Both the position numbers and the translations under genes were made by a program. The notes below the pieces were generated by a model that saw nothing but the letters and a program-made list of their open reading frames with translations, was not told the DNA's origin and did no database searches. This document shows positions 58,749-64,000 of a stretch of DNA of 64,000 nt, piece by piece. This stretch comes from Zoogloeaceae bacterium G21618-S1 (GTDB lineage Bacteria; Pseudomonadota; Gammaproteobacteria; Burkholderiales; Rhodocyclaceae): contig JAPWHF010000010.1 of assembly GCA_027214125.1 (NCBI GenBank), positions 124,001-188,000 of the forward strand, written 5' to 3'. Position 1 is the stretch's first letter; the number at the start of each line of letters is the position of its first letter.

Positions 58749-59276
58749 TTAGCGGACGACGGGTGCGAGCAGTGACTTGATCAGGGTTTGTGCCACGGCG
58801 GCGAGCGAATCGCGGCCCCAGCCGGTGCGCGCGCCGACGCCGCTCCAGACGGTGCTGCCGTCTTCGACATCAATGATGTGCAGCGCCAGACCCACCGCCG
58901 GCTCGCCATCGACGCCGACCTTGTATTGCCATTCGTCCACCGTGCCGGTGAGCAGGTAGCGCACGCCGGCGCTGCGCGCCCAGGCGAGGGCCGCCTCGGT
59001 GTCGGCAGCCGGAGCCGGGTCGAACAAGGCGTCGCGCGCCGGTGCGGGCGGGCGCACCACGTCTTTGACGCCGAGGGTGTGCAGCAGGGCGCGGGCCACC
59101 GCTTCGGCGCGGGCGCCGGCCATGGGCGTGGTGGTGGCGTTTTCCAGTGTGAGCACGGCCCAGCGGGCGTCGGGCGTGGCGCTCCGATCGGGCACTCGGT
59201 CGGTCACGGCGCAGCCGCTGAGGACGGTGATGAGGCACATCAGGCGCAGGACAGGGTGGGCAAGCAAGGTTTTCAT
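58749..59276 (-). CDS. pelC: Outer-membrane lipoprotein PelC
   Basis: The 175-residue lipoprotein has a signal peptide with lipobox LSGC (lipidated C22) and the PelC core: AVLTLENATTTPMAGARAEA, LLTGTVDEWQYKVGVDGEP and the C-terminal helix DSLAAVAQTLIKSLL. PelC forms a 12-mer ring on the periplasmic face of the outer membrane, beneath the PelB barrel, and guides the positively charged polymer. Length agrees with the P. aeruginosa protein (172). It starts 15 nt after the pelB stop. Confidence 0.93.
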   Translation of the reverse strand: MKTLLAHPVLRLMCLITVLSGCAVTDRVPDRSATPDARWAVLTLENATTTPMAGARAEAVARALLHTLGVKDVVRPPAPARDALFDPAPAADTEAALAWARSAGVRYLLTGTVDEWQYKVGVDGEPAVGLALHIIDVEDGSTVWSGVGARTGWGRDSLAAVAQTLIKSLLAPVVR

Positions 59277-59291
59277 GTCGATCCCGTGGGC

Positions 59292-62200
59292 TCAGAAGAA
59301 CAGTTGATAGTCGAGAAACAGGGCGGCGCTGCGGCCGGCATCGCCTTCGCCGCCCTTGTCGTGTTGCACGCCGAGAAGCAGCTGATCGGCGCCGAAGACC
59401 CGGCCGCTCAGGCCGAACTCCACCCCGTAGCCATAGCCGCGGCCGCTCACATGGTTGAGATCGAGCGTGGCGTAAGGCACCAGGACTCGCTGCAGGCCGT
59501 GGCGCTGGCGGTTGTTGACCGTCATTCGCGCGCCGCGAAACTGATAGCTGTCGGGCAGCAGCGGGGCGAGGCCGCCGGGCAGGATTGACGCCAGCGCCGC
59601 GCGGTCGCCGGTGTCGTTGCCGATGTCGGCGCGAAAGCGATAGCCGCCGACATACACGCCGGCTTCGATTTCGGGCCGGCCGCGGGTCAGGCGGTGGGTG
59701 TAGTCGAGTTGCCAGCGATCGGCGCGACCCAGCGCCAGCCCGTGCTGGCTGCTGTAGCGGCTGTGCGTCCACTGGGCGGCGATGCGCTCGCGCGAGCTGA
59801 GGCCGTAGGCGGCGCTGGCGAGCAGTTCGTCCTTCATGCCGGCCACGCGCAGCGCGGCGCTTTCGTTGGCGGGCAGTTGCGTGCCGGCCTTGAGCGCGAA
59901 GGCCCAGCGCTGGTCGAGGGTGAGGTCATGCCCCAGCCAGACGGGGGTGGTGTCGGTCAGGCCGCGGCGGCGGGCGACGCCAAGGCGGGTGAGGCCGGCG
60001 TCGGTGGTCCACGCCACTTCGACGCTGGCCTGGCGCTCGTTGGGCGCGGCGGCGAGTGCGCCGCTGCCATTGAGGCGACGCTGGATGCTGCCCAGGGTGA
60101 GGCTGAGCTTGAGCCGGGGGGCGAGGCGCAGGCGCAGTTCGGCGTGCTGGGCTCGCTCTTTGAAGGCGTCGAGTTTGTGCGCGGCGGCGTCCAGGCGCAG
60201 ACGGTGGGCCTGGTCGAGCAGTACCTCGCTTAGTTGCAAATGCAGCGCGTCGTTGTGGCGCTGGTCGTTGGCGGCGGCATGGGTGACGCTGGCGGCCACC
60301 TCCGGCCGGCCGAGGCGTTCGGCGATTTCGCCGCGCTGGGCGGCGGGCAGGGCCGTGTCGCGGCGGGCGAGGATCTCGGCCAGCGTGGCGCGCTCGTCGC
60401 GGGCCAGCGCGATCGCGGCTTCGGCCCACAACGGGTGGGTGAGGGCGCGGGCGTAGCGCTCCCACAAAAAGCCGCGGGCGCCGTCGATGTCGCCCTGGTC
60501 GAGCAGCCAGCTCATGGCCACATCGCGCAGCAGCGGGGTGTCGAGCGGGTCGGCGTCGCCGTCCTGGCGCATCAGTGCGCGCAGCAGTTGGTCGCTGGCG
60601 TCGCCGGGGCGTTGCTGGCGGGCCAGGCGGACCTCGGCGGCGCGTCGGGCCAAGTCGGCGCTCTGGTTGGTCGGTGCAGTGCGCGGCCGTTGTTGCCACT
60701 GCTGTTCGCGCAGATGCCAGGCGCGGTCGATCTCGCCGGCCTGTTCCAGCGTGTCTGCCAGACCCATCATCCACAGGAAGTCGTCGCGATTGGCGCGGGC
60801 GCGCGGTAGCAGATAACGGTCGAGCGCGCGCTGTGGGCGAGACAGCAGGGCGTTGGCCGCGGCCAGGGCGTCATGCAGGTCGGTGTCGCGGGCCCAGCGG
60901 GTTTCGTGGCGGGCGAGCAGGGCGGTGAGGGTGTCGGCCTTGCCGCCGTCGATCAGCAGCCACAGCAGCGAGGCGCGGGCGGCGGTGTTGGCCGGGTCGT
61001 GGGCCAGCGCGGCTTCGAAGTCGTCGCGCGCGGCGTCGAATTCACCGAGGCCCTGATGCCATTGCCCGCGCAGACGCAGGAAGGTGGCGTTGCGCTCGAG
61101 CGCCGTGCGTGGCGCGTCGTCGAGGGCGCGGATGAGCGTGCCCATGGCGGCGTAGTTGCGAGTGGACAGGTGCAGATCGAGGCTGCGCAGCAGCCAGTCG
61201 GGCGTGCCGAGGCGCTCCCAGGCTTGGGCGGCCAGGCGGGCAGCCTGGTCGGGGTGGGTCGGGCGCAGGAGTTCGATCAGGTCGGCGAAGTCGTCGGGCC
61301 GGGCCGTGGGCTGGGGTACGAGCCGGCTCAGGGCGTCGCGCTGCGTGAGCCGGTCTTGCAGCAGGCCGGCGAGCGAAGCGCGCAGTTGCCAGTAGTCGGT
61401 CGCGGTGTCGGGCGCTGTGGCGTGGGTGGTGTCGAGCGCGGCCATGGCGGCTTCGAGCTGGCCGTGGACGATCAGCCCGGCGGCCCGGCGCAGGCTGAGG
61501 GCGGGGGAGGCGCCGGCGTGCTGCTCCCAGGCGACCAGTGCAGCGTCGGCGATGGCGCCTTGGCCGGCGCGCTCGGCGAGGGTGGCGAGCGCGTCGAAGG
61601 CAGCATCGGAGGGGTGGCGCGTGGTGTGCGCTTGCAGATAGGCGATGCCGGCGTCGGGCTCGCCGAGGCGTTCATACAGCGCGGCGATGTCGCGCAGTTG
61701 GGCGGTGTCTCGTGGGCGCTGGCGCAACTGGAATTGATGGGCGTCGAGCAGCATGCGGTGCTCGAACAGGCCAGGGGCGAGGCGAAGCACCTGGGCCCAG
61801 GCGTCGGTGTGGTCGTTGCGGGCGAGGTGATACCACTGGGCCAGCGCGTCGGCCGGCTTGCCATGCCATTCGGCTGCCTGGGCGAGGCGGCGGCGCCAGT
61901 CGGCGTTGTCGGGGGCCTGGCGCACGGCGGAGAGGCTGAGCACATAGGCGTCTTCGAGCGCACCGGCGCCGAGGAAGGTGTCGTAGGCGAGGCGGTAGCG
62001 GGCGTCGTCGAAGGGCAGGGCGGGGTCGGCATTGCTGCTCAGGGCGACGAGGCGGAAGCCGCCGTCGAGCTGCTCGCGCAGGCTGAGGCGGATCAGGCGA
62101 CGGGCGTAGTCAGCGGCGCGGTCGGGCCGGTTGGCGGCGCGGGCGAGCCCGATGAGAAAGGTGAGCGTGGGGGCGTCGTCGGCGAGCGCGCCGAGTGTCT

Positions 62201-62930
62201 GGTCGGCGATGGCCAGTGCGGCCGGAAAGTCGCTGATGGCTTGCAGTGTGCGCAGGGCGGCGAGGAAGTATTGGCGTTGCGCGGCGAGCCCTTCGCTGCG
62301 GTCGCGGGCGAGCAGGTAGGCGCGGGCGGCCAGGTGCGGGTGGGCGTCGCGTCGCAGCGTGTCGGCGAGTGTCTGTGCGGCGTCGGCATCGATGTCGGCG
62401 TTGGCATGCAGGGCGTCGATGGCGTGGGTGGCGATCTCGGTCTGTGTGTGGCGGGCGGCGTAGGTGATCAGGCTGAGCCGGTCGGCGGTGGACAGGGCGG
62501 GATCGCCGGCGAGGGTGCGCAGGATGTGGCGTTGCTGGAGGTTGAGCGCGAGCGGCGTGGGCGTGTGCGGGGCGTCGTCGACGGTGAAGCGCCAGTCGAG
62601 CCACCGGGCGCGGCGGTCGATGGCCGGGTCGGGGTGGCCGAGTAGCGGTGCGATAGCCTGGCGGGCGGCGGGGTAGTCGCGGCGGGCGTCGTGTTGGGCG
62701 GCGAGGGCAAAGCGCATCTGCGCGTTGTCGGTTTCGGTGCGCAGCAGATTGTGCAGGTAGGCGGCGGCCAGCACGTCGCCCTGACGGGCGCCGAGTGAGG
62801 CCTTGACCAGGGTCTCATACGGAAACAGCAACACCATGCCGGCGACGGCCAGCGCGCCGAAGATCACCAGCGCGCGCAGCGACACGACACGGGGTCGTTC
62901 AGCGGGGGCAGCGGAGGGAGAGTGTGGCAT
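59292..62930 (-). CDS. pelB: Pel export porin and TPR scaffold PelB
   Basis: The 1212-residue protein has an N-terminal membrane helix (SLRALVIFGALAVAGMVLLF), a long periplasmic TPR superhelix (about residues 50-880) and a C-terminal outer-membrane beta-barrel ending in LDYQLFF, with the terminal Phe recognised by the Bam machinery. PelB binds the modifying enzyme PelA in the periplasm and forms the exit pore. The length is similar to P. aeruginosa PelB (1193). It overlaps the pelA 3' end by 32 nt. Confidence 0.95.
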   Translation of the reverse strand: MPHSPSAAPAERPRVVSLRALVIFGALAVAGMVLLFPYETLVKASLGARQGDVLAAAYLHNLLRTETDNAQMRFALAAQHDARRDYPAARQAIAPLLGHPDPAIDRRARWLDWRFTVDDAPHTPTPLALNLQQRHILRTLAGDPALSTADRLSLITYAARHTQTEIATHAIDALHANADIDADAAQTLADTLRRDAHPHLAARAYLLARDRSEGLAAQRQYFLAALRTLQAISDFPAALAIADQTLGALADDAPTLTFLIGLARAANRPDRAADYARRLIRLSLREQLDGGFRLVALSSNADPALPFDDARYRLAYDTFLGAGALEDAYVLSLSAVRQAPDNADWRRRLAQAAEWHGKPADALAQWYHLARNDHTDAWAQVLRLAPGLFEHRMLLDAHQFQLRQRPRDTAQLRDIAALYERLGEPDAGIAYLQAHTTRHPSDAAFDALATLAERAGQGAIADAALVAWEQHAGASPALSLRRAAGLIVHGQLEAAMAALDTTHATAPDTATDYWQLRASLAGLLQDRLTQRDALSRLVPQPTARPDDFADLIELLRPTHPDQAARLAAQAWERLGTPDWLLRSLDLHLSTRNYAAMGTLIRALDDAPRTALERNATFLRLRGQWHQGLGEFDAARDDFEAALAHDPANTAARASLLWLLIDGGKADTLTALLARHETRWARDTDLHDALAAANALLSRPQRALDRYLLPRARANRDDFLWMMGLADTLEQAGEIDRAWHLREQQWQQRPRTAPTNQSADLARRAAEVRLARQQRPGDASDQLLRALMRQDGDADPLDTPLLRDVAMSWLLDQGDIDGARGFLWERYARALTHPLWAEAAIALARDERATLAEILARRDTALPAAQRGEIAERLGRPEVAASVTHAAANDQRHNDALHLQLSEVLLDQAHRLRLDAAAHKLDAFKERAQHAELRLRLAPRLKLSLTLGSIQRRLNGSGALAAAPNERQASVEVAWTTDAGLTRLGVARRRGLTDTTPVWLGHDLTLDQRWAFALKAGTQLPANESAALRVAGMKDELLASAAYGLSSRERIAAQWTHSRYSSQHGLALGRADRWQLDYTHRLTRGRPEIEAGVYVGGYRFRADIGNDTGDRAALASILPGGLAPLLPDSYQFRGARMTVNNRQRHGLQRVLVPYATLDLNHVSGRGYGYGVEFGLSGRVFGADQLLLGVQHDKGGEGDAGRSAALFLDYQLFF

Positions 62931-64000
62931 CGGTGGTGTCGAGGCGATAGTGGTGTTCCAGCCCGCTGCGCCCGGAGGCGACGACAGGGCCTCGCCCCGT
63001 CTGCAGGCGGCAGTCGCTGGGGTGAGACAGCGTGAAGGACAGGGGGGTATATGCCTTCAAGGCAAAATCAATGCCTTTGGGGTGACCCTGCCAGTGGGTG
63101 AGGCGGCCGTTGGCGGAGACGAAACTGGGGATGTCGGCTGCGGTAGCGCCAGTGCGCAGGCTGGCGCGTGAGCTGGCCAGGGTGGCAAAGCGGCCGTCGG
63201 GCCCGCTGGTTGTGCCGGCCAGGCCGGGGCTGTTGGCCAGATCGATGGCGGCAAAATCGGGCGGCAGGCGCAGGTTGCGCAGCGCATCGGCGTTGCGGAT
63301 GTGCAGAGTGTCGGGGTCGTCGAGTGCGCGGGCGAGGCTCAGGGTATTGAAGTTGTGCGCCATGGCGATGTAGTCGCTCGGAAACACCGGCTGCGTGGGC
63401 TGCGCGAGGGCCCAGTCGTAGACGGTGTGCAAGGCCTTGAGGGCGGCGACCTTGCTGGCGGAATAGGTGTGGTAGTAGATGTTGATCGGTTTGAGGCGGC
63501 GTGGCTCGCCGGTCATGCGGAAGGTGTCGATGACGTCGCGAAAGCCGTAGAAGGGGCCGGTCCAGTCATTGGTGTAGACGTTTTCGTTCATCACCGGGGC
63601 GTAGGGCTGAAAGTACGCACCTTGCTGCACGCCGATGGATGAGACGGCGGCGATGGTGGGCCGACGCAGGCTCATGGTGGTGTTGCCGCCGTTCATGTCG
63701 AGCAGACTGTGCTCGTCGATGAGTTTGAGTGTGTCGGCATCGGGCGCGGCGTTGCCGCTCCACAGCAGCAGGCGTACGGGTTTGCCAGGTGGTGCGAGGC
63801 GCGAGCGGATGTAGTCGATGGAGCCGAGGATTTCGCGCTCGGGGGTGGGCTCGTAGCCGGGGATGTCGAGGTGGTAACTGGCGTCGTTGTCGTCGTCGCT
63901 GAACACCTTGCGCCACTTGAAGGGGTGTGAGTAGGTGTGGCTGGCGATCTCGACATGCGGCAGGGCGAACATCTGCCGTGCGATGCCTTCGAGCTTGGTG
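62899..64000 (-). CDS. pelA: Pel modifying enzyme PelA, C-terminal part (deacetylase domain)
   Basis: The frame is open past the right edge, so the N-terminal part, including the GH166-type glycosidase domain, lies outside the window. Seen are the deacetylase metal motif HVEIASHTYSHPFKWRKVF (HxxxH) and the C-terminal CE18-family sequence, with DIPGYEPTPEREILGSIDYI and INIYYHTYSASK. PelA is periplasmic and deacetylates and trims Pel. It is the first gene of the operon by order (A-B-C-D-E-F-ridA-G). The operon promoter is not in the window. Confidence 0.92.
   Translation of the reverse strand, partial: TKLEGIARQMFALPHVEIASHTYSHPFKWRKVFSDDDNDASYHLDIPGYEPTPEREILGSIDYIRSRLAPPGKPVRLLLWSGNAAPDADTLKLIDEHSLLDMNGGNTTMSLRRPTIAAVSSIGVQQGAYFQPYAPVMNENVYTNDWTGPFYGFRDVIDTFRMTGEPRRLKPINIYYHTYSASKVAALKALHTVYDWALAQPTQPVFPSDYIAMAHNFNTLSLARALDDPDTLHIRNADALRNLRLPPDFAAIDLANSPGLAGTTSGPDGRFATLASSRASLRTGATAADIPSFVSANGRLTHWQGHPKGIDFALKAYTPLSFTLSHPSDCRLQTGRGPVVASGRSGLEHHYRLDTTDATLSLRCPR

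Noticed and set aside
60873-62645. 590-residue open frame on the plus strand
   Set aside because: Complement of pelB; repeats in it mirror the TPR repeats of the real gene.

Overview
The window is GC-rich DNA with dense, often overlapping genes. The most likely source is a betaproteobacterium of the Rhodocyclales (Zoogloeaceae: Thauera, Azoarcus, Aromatoleum or Denitromonas-like). This is inferred from gene content: norEF, ccoG, two TRAP uptake systems around an aromatic-degradation cluster, a DUF3683-type D-lactate dehydrogenase-like fusion, and a complete-looking pel operon. No rRNA, tRNA, CRISPR array, transposase or integrase gene was seen. The only clearly foreign-looking stretch is the AT-rich left edge, which carries the N-terminal part of a DUF262 (GmrSD-like) protein.

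Layout. 0-6 kb: DUF262 fragment, RNA ligase rtcB, a MocR regulator, then norE-norF behind an FNR-type site, and the cbb3 assembly factor ccoG. 6-9 kb: a TAXI-type TRAP transporter with a hairpin between binding protein and permease. 9-22 kb: an aromatic-type catabolic region with an IclR regulator, a metallo-beta-lactamase-fold protein, an FAD monooxygenase and a DUF2783 protein. After a repeat-rich spacer and a toxin-antitoxin pair come a LysR regulator, a VOC metalloenzyme, a fumarylacetoacetase-family hydrolase, a DctPQM transporter and maleylacetoacetate isomerase. Together these suggest hydroxylation, ring cleavage, GSH-dependent isomerisation and hydrolysis of a gentisate- or homogentisate-like compound, with no cupin ring-cleavage dioxygenase in the window. 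20.8-24 kb: an MFS exporter and an SbmA/YddA-like ABC exporter.

24-31 kb: a QseBC/PmrAB-like two-component system followed by a DegQ protease with a CTTAA-type direct repeat upstream. Divergent from it are a secreted Cys-repeat peptide (NPCAAK repeats), a c-type cytochrome carrying the same repeats at both ends, and a His-rich protein. A cupredoxin-like protein converges on them. 31-34 kb: an EAL-HDOD protein, and a MoaD-like protein coupled to a BNR-repeat protein. 34-46 kb: an apparent operon with a ThDP enzyme, two citrate-synthase-fold proteins with degraded active sites, a TonB receptor, a periplasmic binding protein and a very large HK/REC/Hpt/GGDEF/EAL hybrid. 46-53 kb: the 1296-residue FAD/Fe-S dehydrogenase, a cytochrome c, a hemerythrin protein and two PNPOx-like proteins. 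53-64 kb: pelG, ridA, pelF, pelE, pelD, pelC, pelB and the 3' part of pelA on the minus strand. This is the Pel polysaccharide operon, with a RidA gene between pelF and pelG.

The most noteworthy candidates for undescribed biology are the NPCAAK peptide/cytochrome/His-rich group, the ThDP plus double citrate-synthase-like operon, and the aromatic cluster with a VOC protein as the only candidate ring-cleavage enzyme. All functional statements rest on reading motifs and context; no database search was run.
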